From assembly GCF_019973615.1 (NCBI RefSeq), contig NZ_AP024238.1, positions 1,364,001-1,428,000 of the forward strand: a stretch of 64,000 nucleotides of DNA, read 5' to 3'. The notes beneath the pieces were generated by a model. The model made no database searches, was not told the DNA's origin, and saw nothing but the letters and a program-made list of their open reading frames with translations. Positions 26,997-35,777 of this stretch are shown piece by piece. The stretch comes from Rhodoferax lithotrophicus. GTDB lineage: Bacteria; Pseudomonadota; Gammaproteobacteria; Burkholderiales; Burkholderiaceae_C. The first letter of the stretch is position 1, and each line of letters begins with the position of its first letter. A program made the position numbers and the translations under genes.

Positions 26997-27362
26997 ATGA
27001 AAGCGCTTGTATTACCTGCGGTAGCAGCTCTTGTTTTTGTAGCGTCCGGGGCGGCCTTTGCACAGATGGATCACAGCATGCATGGCGCAGCGATGGTCAA
27101 ACCCGTGACCGCAACCGCAGCCACCCCCAAGGCGGATGCCACGGCCATGGGTGAAGGCGAGGTTAAAAAAGTCAACAAAGCCAGAGGCACGGTCACCCTG
27201 ACACATGGGGCCTTGCCCAACGGCATGCCGCCCATGACCATGGCCTACAAGGTCAAAGAGGCCAGCTGGCTGGATCAGCTGCAAGCGGGGCAAAAAATCC
27301 GCTTCGCCACCGACCCGGCCGATGGTGGCATGACGGTGACACGGTTTGAGCTGGTCAAGTAA
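26997..27362 (+). CDS. cusF: CusF-like periplasmic copper-binding protein with Met in place of Trp
   Basis: A 121-residue protein with a signal peptide (residues 1-22, ending GAAFA), a Met/His-rich N-terminus (MDHSMHGAAM) and a CusF-type OB-fold domain (GEGEVKKVNKARGTVTLTHGALP then NGMPPMTMAYKV). In E. coli CusF the Cu(I) site is His, two Met and a capping Trp (NWPEMTM). Here the Trp position is Met and the preceding loop is one residue shorter. It should hand Cu(I) to the CusCBA pump encoded next. The ATG follows AAAGGAAATCAG. The signal-peptide DNA resembles the dispersed repeat. Confidence 0.88.
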   Translation: MKALVLPAVAALVFVASGAAFAQMDHSMHGAAMVKPVTATAATPKADATAMGEGEVKKVNKARGTVTLTHGALPNGMPPMTMAYKVKEASWLDQLQAGQKIRFATDPADGGMTVTRFELVK

Positions 27363-27438
27363 CTCCATTTCACCGCAGCGTTTGTCTGGCTTGTGTTTCA
27401 GCCGGGCGGATGCGGGGCATTTACCCAAGGGGCGACCC

Positions 27439-28701
27439 ATGCAAGCTTATTTAACGACCACCGCCCTGGCTGTACTGCTGGTGCTGGGGGCACCAGCGTA
27501 TGCACAAACAGACGATGTGTTGCCCGGAGCCAGTGTCGAGTCACTGCTGAATCTGGCCAAAAGCCAAAACCCCGAGTTGGCCAGCATGCGTTTTGAGGCG
27601 CAAGCCGCCCGTGAGCGGGTGGTGCCTGCCGGTGCGCTGATGGACCCCAAATTCCGGGTCGAGTGGATGGATGTGACCAAAGGGGGCACACAAGCCCCTG
27701 CGCTTTGGCCCGGTGATGTGGGCAGCACCAAATACACCTTGATGCAAGATTTGCCGTGGTTTGGCAAGCGTGATCTGAAGCAAAGTATGGCCCAGCAAGA
27801 TGCGCAGGCGGTCGAGGGCAAGGCCCTGAGCACCTGGGCGGAACTGGCAGCCAAAGTCAAGATCAGCCATGCCCAGCGCTACTTTTTTCACCACACACAA
27901 CAACTCACGCAGGAGTTGCTGGCGCTGACCAATCGACTGGCTGCGCTGGCGCAGCAGCGCTATGCCAGCGGGCTGGTGATGCAACAGGATGCCATCCGCG
28001 CCCAGGTGGAACAAACCGCCTTGCAGACCGAACTGGTGGCGCTGGCGGGGGAAGCGCGTCAGGCGGATGCCCGGCTGAATGCCTTGTTGGCCCGGCCCAG
28101 CAATGCCTCCCTGGCTGAGCCACTCAGTCTGCGGCCCATACCCGTGGCACGGGAGCCTGAGGCTTTGATGGCGCGGGTGCGCCAGAGCAACCCGCAACTT
28201 TTTTCAGAGCAGGCCCGCCTCCAGTCAGCGGAGTTGTCGCGTGAACTGACGCACAAAAACCGCTACCCGGACTTCACCCTGGCCATCACCCCCACCCAGG
28301 TACAAAGTGGCATCAACGAATGGGGTGTGATGCTGGAGCTCAACATTCCGCTGCAACAGGGCACACGCCGGGCGCAGGAACGTGAGGCCCAGGCCATGCT
28401 GGAGGCGGCGCAAAAGCGGCGCGAAGCGGTGACCAACCAGTTGTGGTCCGATCTGTCGGAAAACCTGAGCGGCCTTGATGCCGCACAGCGAACCGAGCAG
28501 TTGACCAAGACCAGTTTGCTGCCGCAAGCCGAGCTGACTTTCCAGTCCGCTCTGGCTTCCTACGAAAACGGCAAGCTTGACTTTGCCACCTTGCTGGAGG
28601 CTCAGCGCCAGGTGCGCCAAGCCAGGCAGAGCCAGCTCAAAGCCCAGCTTGATGCACAAATGCGGCTGGCCGAGATTGAAAAACTGCTGGGAGAAGAATG
28701 A
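27439..28701 (+). CDS. cusC: outer-membrane efflux protein of the TolC/CusC family
   Basis: A 420-residue outer-membrane factor. The signal peptide covers about residues 1-22 (ending PAYA), followed by two outer-membrane efflux repeats with long amphipathic helices rich in Gln and Ala. NPELASMRFEAQAARERVVPAGALMDPKF is the conserved opening, and the second repeat ends ALASYENGKLDFATLLEAQRQV. It is shorter than E. coli CusC and has no lipobox Cys, as in many heavy-metal RND operons. The ATG at 27439 follows AAGGGG. It forms the outer duct for CusB and CusA. Confidence 0.9.
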   Translation: MQAYLTTTALAVLLVLGAPAYAQTDDVLPGASVESLLNLAKSQNPELASMRFEAQAARERVVPAGALMDPKFRVEWMDVTKGGTQAPALWPGDVGSTKYTLMQDLPWFGKRDLKQSMAQQDAQAVEGKALSTWAELAAKVKISHAQRYFFHHTQQLTQELLALTNRLAALAQQRYASGLVMQQDAIRAQVEQTALQTELVALAGEARQADARLNALLARPSNASLAEPLSLRPIPVAREPEALMARVRQSNPQLFSEQARLQSAELSRELTHKNRYPDFTLAITPTQVQSGINEWGVMLELNIPLQQGTRRAQEREAQAMLEAAQKRREAVTNQLWSDLSENLSGLDAAQRTEQLTKTSLLPQAELTFQSALASYENGKLDFATLLEAQRQVRQARQSQLKAQLDAQMRLAEIEKLLGEE

Positions 28702-30269
28702 TGAAAACGGGTACCGGATGGACGCTTGGTGCGGTCTTGGTTGCGCTGGCGGGCACGGGTGGGTATGTGGTGGGCACGCGTGGTCATGCGGACGTGAGCC
28801 GCGTTGACTCGGCCGCGCCCAACACCGGCGACTTGGCCGCCCAGCCTGCGAAGAAGCTGCTGTACTACCGCAACCCGATGGGGCTGCCCGACACCTCTCC
28901 CACGCCGAAAAAAGACCCGATGGGCATGGACTACATCGCGGTCTATGAAGGCGCGGCCGAAGAAGAAGCCGCAGCACCTGGCCAGGTGGTGATCAGCACG
29001 CAAAAAGTGCAAAAACTCGGTGTGCGGGTGGAGGCGGCACAGCGGCGCACACTGGACAAAACCGTGCGCGCCGCAGGCCGTATTGAGCCCGACGAGCGGC
29101 GGCTGACCACCATTGCGCCCAAGTTTGAAGGCTATGTGGAGCGCTTGTTTGTGAACGTCACCGGTCAGGCCATTGGCAAGGGCCAGCCGCTGTTTGAGGC
29201 CTACAGCCCCGAGCTGGTGTCCGCCCAGCGTGAATACGCCATTGCCGCCCAAGGTGTGACCGCACTCAAGGATGCCGGCAGCCAGGCCCAGGCGGGTATG
29301 CAGCAGTTGGCACAGTCCAGCCTGCAGCGTCTGAAAAACTGGGACATCTCGGACGAGCAGATCAAGGCTCTGAGCAGCACCGGTACGGTACAGCGCACGC
29401 TCACCTTCCGCTCTCCTGCCAGCGGCATCGTGATGGAGAAAAAAGCGGTCCAGGGCATGCGTTTTATGCCTGGCGACATGCTCTACCAGGTGGCCGATTT
29501 GTCGCGCGTCTGGGTGATTGCCGATGTGTTTGAGCAAGACTTGGCGCTGGTCAAGAACGGTGCAAAAGCCCGTGTGACTATCAACGCCTACCCGGACAAA
29601 GCCTTGACCGGCACCGTGACCTATGTGTACCCCACACTCAAGGCCGAGACCCGCACGGTGCCGGTGCGGGTGGAACTGGACAACCCTGGTTTGCTGATCA
29701 AGCCGGGTATGTTTGCCCAGGTGGAGTTGCAGGTGGCGGCCAAGGCGCAGGGTGTGACGGTGCCGGTGTCGGCGGTGATTGACAGCGGTACACGGCAGAT
29801 TGTGCTGGTGCAGTTGAAAGAGGGGCGCTACGAGCCGCGCGAAGTCAAGCTCGGAGCACGCAGCGACAGCTATGTTGAAGTGCTCCGTGGGGTGACCGAG
29901 GGTGAGCAAGTGGTGGTGTCGGCCAACTTCCTGATTGATGCCGAGAGCAACCTCAAGGCGGCCATTGGCGGTTTTGCCAGTGCACCGGCGGCCAGTGCTT
30001 CGGCTGCACCAGTTGCCGCGTCTGATACCGTCACGGCCACAAGTGCAGGCCATCATGCCGAAGGTACCGTTGAAGAAATCAATAGCACCTCAGGCACCCT
30101 CAGTCTGGCTCACGGGCCGATTCCAAGCCTGAAATGGCCCGCCATGACGATGGAGTTCAAGGTGGCCAATGCGGCACTGCTCCAAGGTCTAAAACCTGGT
30201 GCGAAGGTGGCCGTTGAGTTTGTCGAGCGCCAGCCGGGCGAGTGGGTCATCACCAGCGTCAAGAAATAG
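28701..30269 (+). CDS. cusB: heavy-metal RND periplasmic adaptor fused to a CusF domain
   Basis: A 522-residue membrane-fusion protein. After an N-terminal anchor comes the heavy-metal-binding domain (YYRNPMGLPDTSPTPKKDPMGMDY), then the barrel-sandwich, hairpin and beta-barrel domains of CusB. The last 75 residues are a complete CusF-like domain with the canonical LKWPAMTMEF, Trp included. The adaptor therefore carries its own copper chaperone in addition to the separate CusF-like protein. The ATG at 28701 has GGAG seven bases upstream and overlaps the cusC stop; ATG 28698 is the alternative. It links CusA to the outer-membrane duct. Confidence 0.92.
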   Translation: MKTGTGWTLGAVLVALAGTGGYVVGTRGHADVSRVDSAAPNTGDLAAQPAKKLLYYRNPMGLPDTSPTPKKDPMGMDYIAVYEGAAEEEAAAPGQVVISTQKVQKLGVRVEAAQRRTLDKTVRAAGRIEPDERRLTTIAPKFEGYVERLFVNVTGQAIGKGQPLFEAYSPELVSAQREYAIAAQGVTALKDAGSQAQAGMQQLAQSSLQRLKNWDISDEQIKALSSTGTVQRTLTFRSPASGIVMEKKAVQGMRFMPGDMLYQVADLSRVWVIADVFEQDLALVKNGAKARVTINAYPDKALTGTVTYVYPTLKAETRTVPVRVELDNPGLLIKPGMFAQVELQVAAKAQGVTVPVSAVIDSGTRQIVLVQLKEGRYEPREVKLGARSDSYVEVLRGVTEGEQVVVSANFLIDAESNLKAAIGGFASAPAASASAAPVAASDTVTATSAGHHAEGTVEEINSTSGTLSLAHGPIPSLKWPAMTMEFKVANAALLQGLKPGAKVAVEFVERQPGEWVITSVKK

Positions 30270-30271
30270 CC

Positions 30272-33200
30272 ATGCTTTCCAACATCATCGACTGGTCGGG
30301 CCGCAACCGCTTTCTGGTGCTGCTGGCCACCCTGTTTATCCTGCTCGGCGGCATTTTTGCGGTACTGCGCACGCCGATTGATGCGCTGCCGGATTTGTCG
30401 GACGTGCAGGTCATTGTCTACACCGAGTTTCCCGGCCAAGCCCCGCAGGTGGTAGAAGACCAGGTGACTTACCCGCTGACCACCTCGATGCTGTCGGTTC
30501 CCAAGTCCAAGGTGGTGCGGGGGTTTTCGTTCTTTGGCGCGTCGTTTGTCTACATCATTTTTGAGGATGGCACGGACATCTATTGGGCGCGCTCAAGGGT
30601 GCTGGAGTACCTGAACTTCGCCTCAGGTCGTATGCCCAAAGGCATCACGCCGCAGATCGGGCCCGATGCCACCGGCGTGGGCTGGGTTTACCAATACGCG
30701 CTGGTGGCCAGAGACAAAACCCTGGCCGAGTTGCGCAGCATTCAGGACTGGTATGTGCGCTATCAGTTGACCAAGGCACACGGCGTGGCCGAGGTGGCTT
30801 CGGTCGGCGGCTTTGTGCAAACCTACCAGGTAACGGTGGACCCGGTCAAGCTGCGCAGTTACGGCATCCCGCTGATGCGCGTGGCGCAGGTCATCCGCGA
30901 CTCCAACCGCGACGTGGGTGGCCGCGCCGTGGAGATGGCCGAGACCGAATACATGGTGCGTGGCAAGGGCTACCTGCGTGGCCGGGCGGACATTGAAATG
31001 CTGGTGGTGAAAGCCGACAAAGGCACACCGGTGCTGATCCGCGACATTGCCCGGGTCGAACTCACGCCCGATGAGCGCCGGGGCATCACCGAGCTGAATG
31101 GCGAGGGCGAGGTGGTCTCGGGCATCGTGATGGCCCGCTACGGCCAGAATGCGCTGGAGGTGATTGCCAACATCAAGGACAAGATCGCCGAAATTGGCCC
31201 CGGCCTGCCCGCAGGCGTGAGCGTGCAAACCGTGTACGACCGCTCGGAGCTGATCAACAGAGCCATTGACACCCTGAAACGCACGCTGCTGGAAGAGTCG
31301 CTGATCGTGGCCGCCGTCTGCGTGATCTTTCTGATGCATGTGCGTAGCGCTCTGGTGGCGATTTTGATGCTGCCAGTCGGCATTCTGATGGCCTTCATCG
31401 CCATGCGTCTGCTCGGCATGAGTTCCAACCTGATGAGCCTGGGCGGCATCGCCATAGCCATCGGCGCGATGATTGATGCCGCCATTGTGATGATCGAAAA
31501 CGCCCACAAACACCTGGAGCGGCTGGAGCATGCTGAAGCGGTAGCAGAATTGGGGTCAGATCCCAATTCGGGCTCAAGTCTTCAAACCAGCCCACAACGC
31601 ATCACCGAATTGGGCTCTGACCCCATTTCTGCGGACCACACCAAAAGCGTTGCCCCCAATTCTGCGGGCCGTACAAATAACGTCGCTTTGCAAGCCCGCT
31701 TCAAAGCCATCCTCGAAGCCTGCAAAGAAGTCGGCCCCGCCTTGTTCTTCTCCCTGCTGATCATCACCGTCTCCTTCCTACCGGTATTCAGCCTCGAAGG
31801 CCAAGAAGGCCGCCTGTTCTCGCCCCTGGCCTACACCAAGACCTTCGCAATGGCCAGTGCAGCGCTGCTCTCGGTCACGCTGGTACCAGTGCTGATGCTG
31901 CTGTTCATTCGCGGCAAAGTCATGCCAGAAGCCAAAAACCCGGTGAACCGTGTGCTCATTTGGGCCTACAGACCCATCATATCGAGCGTGATGCGCTATA
32001 AAAAAGTGACTATTTTGCTGGCGCTGTTGGTGCTGGGCGTGTCGTATTACCCAGCCTCTAAATTAGGCTCGGAGTTCATGCCTACGCTCAACGAAGGCTC
32101 GCTGCTGTACATGCCCGCGTCGCTGCCCGGCATGTCGATCACCAAGGCGGCAGAGCTACTGCAAACCCAAAACAAAATCATCAAAAGTTTCCCCGAAGTC
32201 GCCTCGGTCTGGGGCAAGGCGGGCCGCGCCAACACCGCCACCGACCCGGCCCCCACCGAGATGTTTGAAACGGTGATCAACCTCAAACCCGAGTCCGAAT
32301 GGCGCACGGGCCTGAGCATCGACCAACTGATTGCCGAGATGGACAAGGCGCTGCAATTCCCTGGTGTCGCCAACTCTTGGACGATGCCGATCAAAGCCCG
32401 CATCGACATGCTGTCAACCGGCATTCGCACCCCCATTGGCATCAAGGTGTTTGGCAAAGACCTGGATCAGATGGAGCAACTGGCCAAGCAGATTGAGGCG
32501 GTGGTGAAAGCCGTGCCCGGCACCAGTAGCGCCTTTGCCGAACGCATCACCGGCGGCTTCTACCTCAACATTGAGCCGGATCGTGAGCAACTGGCCCGCT
32601 ACGGCCTGGCGGTGGGTGACCTGCTGGACGTGGTGGGCAGCGCCCTGGGCGGCGAAATGGTCACCACCACGGTGGAGGGGCGCGAGCGTTTTGGGGTCAC
32701 CGTGCGTTACCCGCGTGAATTGCGTGGTGACCCGCAGCAGATTGCGCGTGAGGTGCTGATCCCCACCATGGACGGCGCACAAATCCCGCTGGGCCAACTG
32801 GCCAAAGTGGTGGTAGCCAAGGGTGCGCCCGGTATCCGCACCGAAAACGCGCTGCTGTCCGCCTACATCTATGTCGACATCCGCGACCGCGACATTGGCG
32901 GCTATGTGCGCGATGCCAAAAAAGCCGTGGCTGAGCGCATCAGCTTCCCGCCGGGGTATTACGTCACCTGGAGCGGCCAGTTTGAATACATGGAGCGCGC
33001 CATCGAGAAGATGAAAATCGTCATCCCGGTCACGCTGCTGAGCATTTTTCTGCTGCTGTACCTGAACTTCAGGCGCATCACTGAGACGCTCATCGTCATG
33101 CTCTCGGTGCCGTTTGCGCTGGTGGGCGGTGTCTGGCTGATGTGGTGGCTGGACTACAACCTGTCGGTGGCCGTGGCGGTGGGCTTCATCGCCCTGGCCG

Positions 33201-33553
33201 GAGTGGCGGCCGAAACCGGCGTGATCATGCTGATTTACCTGGACCATGCCTGGGAAGCCATCAAAGACAAATGCCGCACAGCAGGTCGTGCGCCCGGCGT
33301 GGCGGACTTGTACGAGGCGGTGATGGAAGGTGCGGTGGAGCGCGTGCGCCCCAAGATGATGACCGTGGTGGCCATCATGGCCGGCCTGCTGCCGATCATG
33401 TGGGGCACGGGGACGGGCTCTGAGGTGATGAGCCGGATTGCTGCGCCGATGGTGGGCGGCATGATTTCCTCCACCGTCTTAACGCTGGCGGTGATTCCGG
33501 CGATTTATGCGCTGGTGAAGCAGTGGCGGCTGGGGCGGGGGCTGGAGGGGTGA
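30272..33553 (+). CDS. cusA: copper/silver RND efflux pump CusA with an in-frame insertion
   Basis: A 1093-residue HME-type RND pump with twelve membrane helices and two large periplasmic loops. PGQAPQVVEDQVTYPLTT, MPIKARIDMLSTGIRTPIG and GSEFMPTLNEGSLLYMP are family hallmarks. The porter-domain Met residues fit Cu(I)/Ag(I) specificity. In the cytoplasmic stretch after helix 4, between AHKHLE and EVGPALF, there are 69 residues instead of about 25. The extra part contains ELGSDPNS and ELGSDPIS and is encoded by palindromic repeat DNA. It is in frame, so the pump may still work. It starts 2 bp after cusB stops. Confidence 0.95.
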   Translation: MLSNIIDWSGRNRFLVLLATLFILLGGIFAVLRTPIDALPDLSDVQVIVYTEFPGQAPQVVEDQVTYPLTTSMLSVPKSKVVRGFSFFGASFVYIIFEDGTDIYWARSRVLEYLNFASGRMPKGITPQIGPDATGVGWVYQYALVARDKTLAELRSIQDWYVRYQLTKAHGVAEVASVGGFVQTYQVTVDPVKLRSYGIPLMRVAQVIRDSNRDVGGRAVEMAETEYMVRGKGYLRGRADIEMLVVKADKGTPVLIRDIARVELTPDERRGITELNGEGEVVSGIVMARYGQNALEVIANIKDKIAEIGPGLPAGVSVQTVYDRSELINRAIDTLKRTLLEESLIVAAVCVIFLMHVRSALVAILMLPVGILMAFIAMRLLGMSSNLMSLGGIAIAIGAMIDAAIVMIENAHKHLERLEHAEAVAELGSDPNSGSSLQTSPQRITELGSDPISADHTKSVAPNSAGRTNNVALQARFKAILEACKEVGPALFFSLLIITVSFLPVFSLEGQEGRLFSPLAYTKTFAMASAALLSVTLVPVLMLLFIRGKVMPEAKNPVNRVLIWAYRPIISSVMRYKKVTILLALLVLGVSYYPASKLGSEFMPTLNEGSLLYMPASLPGMSITKAAELLQTQNKIIKSFPEVASVWGKAGRANTATDPAPTEMFETVINLKPESEWRTGLSIDQLIAEMDKALQFPGVANSWTMPIKARIDMLSTGIRTPIGIKVFGKDLDQMEQLAKQIEAVVKAVPGTSSAFAERITGGFYLNIEPDREQLARYGLAVGDLLDVVGSALGGEMVTTTVEGRERFGVTVRYPRELRGDPQQIAREVLIPTMDGAQIPLGQLAKVVVAKGAPGIRTENALLSAYIYVDIRDRDIGGYVRDAKKAVAERISFPPGYYVTWSGQFEYMERAIEKMKIVIPVTLLSIFLLLYLNFRRITETLIVMLSVPFALVGGVWLMWWLDYNLSVAVAVGFIALAGVAAETGVIMLIYLDHAWEAIKDKCRTAGRAPGVADLYEAVMEGAVERVRPKMMTVVAIMAGLLPIMWGTGTGSEVMSRIAAPMVGGMISSTVLTLAVIPAIYALVKQWRLGRGLEG
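31547..31666. repeat. GGGGTCAGA-type palindromic repeats inside cusA
   Basis: AATTGGGGTCAGATCCCAATT (from 31548) is a near-perfect palindrome. A second related unit GAATTGGGCTCTGACCCCAT lies at 31607-31626, and a half unit CCCCCAATTCTGCGGG at 31653-31668. Such sequences are dispersed in many proteobacteria, often with REP-associated transposases. A further partial copy lies at 35208-35226. The insertion keeps the cusA frame open. Confidence 0.7.
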
Positions 33554-33604
33554 TTGCGGTGTTGTGTCCAGGTATGGCGGAGCTGTGGTTTAAGAGTGTT
33601 TTAG

Positions 33605-33639
33605 GGCTCTAGCGCTTATCGTACCTGCACAAGGTGTTC
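33605..33639 (+). repeat. dispersed repeat, copy 6
   Basis: GGGCTCTAGCGCTTATCGTA then CCTGCACAAGGTGTTCT keeps the left half of the repeat well and the right half poorly. It lies in the 266-bp gap (33554-33819) between cusA and the convergent lipoprotein gene. No gene or convincing terminator was seen in that gap. Confidence 0.65.
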
Positions 33640-33819
33640 TGTTTTTTATAGCGCCTTGTGTGCATCATGGGGCACCACATTCGCGACTGCTGTCGCATGA
33701 TCTTCTGGGAGATAAACATTCCCCTATCGGTGTTGGCTCCACATCATGGTCAGCAGCACGCTCATCGTCTACGCATCCTGATTTCGAGGCGTTGACTGTT
33801 TTGTCGGAATTCAGGTGAT

Positions 33820-35187
33820 TCATGGACTGGCTTTTTGGAGGTGTTCAACCCATCGGCCAACGATGCCATGCGCTGTCGACCATACAACGAAGCTGTTGCC
33901 GTTCCCGGTACTGGCCATGTCAACCAATGGCAGATCCAGAAGGGAAAGTGTGCCAGCAACGCTTAGCCACAGCGGCGCAGACCATTCACCTTTCGAAAAC
34001 CTGGAATACTTGATTCCTGTTCGCCCAAGAAAACGTTGATCGATATTGCCAATTGTGATTGCGTCAAAGTTGTCATTTCCGGTCGCAGAGATTTTCTCTG
34101 GCGGGGAGCCCATGGGGAACACCGAGCTGGAATTCATCACCTCTGTCCAGTGGTCGCCTTTGACGAACCATCGGTCACCGATAAGGGCACTACCGGTGAC
34201 CGGATCAACTGCAAGGGGAAGTCGTGTATGGGTATACGGCCAGTCCAACTGGCGAGACCCGGTGATGCCACGCAGAAGTTGCACTTTGTCCAGTTTCTTG
34301 AGCGGGTTGGATGGATTTGGAGTTGCCGTTTGAAGGTCTTTAATCTGCTTTCGGACGTAGTGCAATAAAAACCTCCCTGCCTTGCGTGTCACCACGCCAC
34401 TGAGCAATGAAACGGTGTCCGCCAAATCGACGTTGTCTCCCGTGGCATACACGAGATGAATGGTTCCAGCGGCATCCGACTGTGCATCGACGATCAACGT
34501 GTCAGACGGGCTTTGAGGATCCAGCACATTCCAGGGGGAAGCTCCTCCCGCCCCGTCCACGACCAGCACGGCCTTGCGTGTCTGTTCATGCCACGGATAA
34601 ATCAGAAAACCTCCGGCCGGATAACCCCCTCCAGCTCCGCGCCAAACCCGCCGTTCGAGCATGCTGCCAATATCTTTTCCAAATGCCGTGAAGGTCCAAA
34701 CCAGTTGAGGCGCACCATGTACAAACCCAGGTCTTTCGACCGTGATCCCCGCTTCCTGCCAAATGGTGGGTGCTGACTCACGCCACTTTTGATCCTTCAA
34801 TACCCAGTGCTCGGCATCCATCAGGATGTGAAGCTGGCCTTGTCCGTCCAATGTGGCATCCATAGTCGAAGGGGCATAGTCAGATCGAACAACTTGTTCT
34901 TCGGCCATACCATTGAGCCCAATCGCGATATCGATCACTTGCTTGAGTGCTTTCGATGCGATGAGGACATGAACCTGATCGGATGTACTGGAGACCACTC
35001 GGACGATGTCCTGCGTTGTGCTGACCTTCAAAAGATCCAGCACGGGTCCAAGCCGAACCTCGGGAGGATTCAGTTGCAGTGGCGGCTTTGCTGGGGTCGT
35101 TTCACAACCAGCCATAAAAATTGTGAGCGCGCTTCCCAGGATGAAGGCCGCCAAGTAACGTACCGTGAAAGCTGGCTTCAGAAACAT
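33820..35187 (-). CDS. hypothetical lipoprotein
   Basis: About 455 residues. The N-terminus (MFLKPAFTVRYLAAFILGS, then ALTIFMAGC) is a clear lipoprotein signal with Cys at the lipobox. The body is rich in beta-strand-like segments with repeated Asp/Gly turns (LDGQGQLHILMDAEHWVLKDQKW, AAGTIHLVYATGDN), suggesting a propeller or similar all-beta fold, but no known domain was recognised. ATG 35199 is an alternative start. It is convergent to the copper efflux operon and transcribed away from a small hypothetical gene. No functional link is visible. Confidence 0.72.
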   Translation of the reverse strand: MFLKPAFTVRYLAAFILGSALTIFMAGCETTPAKPPLQLNPPEVRLGPVLDLLKVSTTQDIVRVVSSTSDQVHVLIASKALKQVIDIAIGLNGMAEEQVVRSDYAPSTMDATLDGQGQLHILMDAEHWVLKDQKWRESAPTIWQEAGITVERPGFVHGAPQLVWTFTAFGKDIGSMLERRVWRGAGGGYPAGGFLIYPWHEQTRKAVLVVDGAGGASPWNVLDPQSPSDTLIVDAQSDAAGTIHLVYATGDNVDLADTVSLLSGVVTRKAGRFLLHYVRKQIKDLQTATPNPSNPLKKLDKVQLLRGITGSRQLDWPYTHTRLPLAVDPVTGSALIGDRWFVKGDHWTEVMNSSSVFPMGSPPEKISATGNDNFDAITIGNIDQRFLGRTGIKYSRFSKGEWSAPLWLSVAGTLSLLDLPLVDMASTGNGNSFVVWSTAHGIVGRWVEHLQKASP

Positions 35188-35207
35188 GTGGCTTGCCATC
35201 CAAGGTG

Positions 35208-35226
35208 GTAATTGGGGGTCAGATGT
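35208..35226. repeat. partial GGGGTCAGA palindromic repeat
   Basis: GTAATTGGGGGTCAGATGT resembles the unit inserted in cusA. It lies immediately upstream of the lipoprotein start and of the region preceding the 35333 gene, which may have been truncated by it. Confidence 0.5.
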
Positions 35227-35332
35227 CAATTATTTCAAAGAACACAGAGCAACCGTGGATGTAGCCCTCGTAGGAGAATGGCGTTGGTTTATCGGCGGTA
35301 TTGCGCATTGGCGCGTTCAAGGAATTCATTTC

Positions 35333-35659
35333 ATGGAATACGAAGAGCGATTCACAGATGCTGAATTGGGTAAAGTGATTGAGCAGGCCATGATTTACAT
35401 GTGTGCTTGTCCTGCACAAGTTGCTGATAGTGTGCGTAAGCTCAGGGAGTTGTATCGCTATCAACTTCGCTGCATTGCACATCCTGAGCACAACATGGTG
35501 GTTCATGCCCAGATTATGCAAAGTACCCTCCAGACACATTCGATCATGCAAGATTGCCTGGACAAGGTCATCGAGCTGGAAAAGTGGGACAGGTCCACCT
35601 TGGAGATGCCGGTCGGCCTTCGCAAGTTGCAAATGCAGGAGATCGTTTCAGACCGGTAG
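35333..35659 (+). CDS. small hypothetical cytoplasmic protein
   Basis: A 108-residue protein starting MEYEERFTDAELGKVIEQAM; the ATG has AAGGA nine bases upstream. It is rich in charged residues and likely helical, with YMCACPAQVADSVRKLRELY in the first third (Cys pair CAC) and HPEHNMVVHAQI in the middle. No signal peptide or membrane helix is seen. The reading frame stays open upstream to the palindromic repeat at 35208, with protein-like sequence (VALVGEWRWFIGGIAHWRVQ), so a longer form or a truncated 5' end is possible. Function unknown. Confidence 0.6.
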   Translation: MEYEERFTDAELGKVIEQAMIYMCACPAQVADSVRKLRELYRYQLRCIAHPEHNMVVHAQIMQSTLQTHSIMQDCLDKVIELEKWDRSTLEMPVGLRKLQMQEIVSDR

Positions 35660-35777
35660 GCGACTAGACATCAAATCCCCGGCTGTTCAGCCATTTTCAA
35701 GGCCATCATCTGCCTTGATTACCAGGTAGCCTATTTATACATTGCAATAATGAGCAGACTTATGGAGGGATCTTCGT

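Noticed and set aside
34036..35211. Several plus-strand frames of 95-140 codons opposite the lipoprotein gene
   Set aside because: Antisense to a gene with a clear lipobox signal and consistent coding composition; no motifs of their own.
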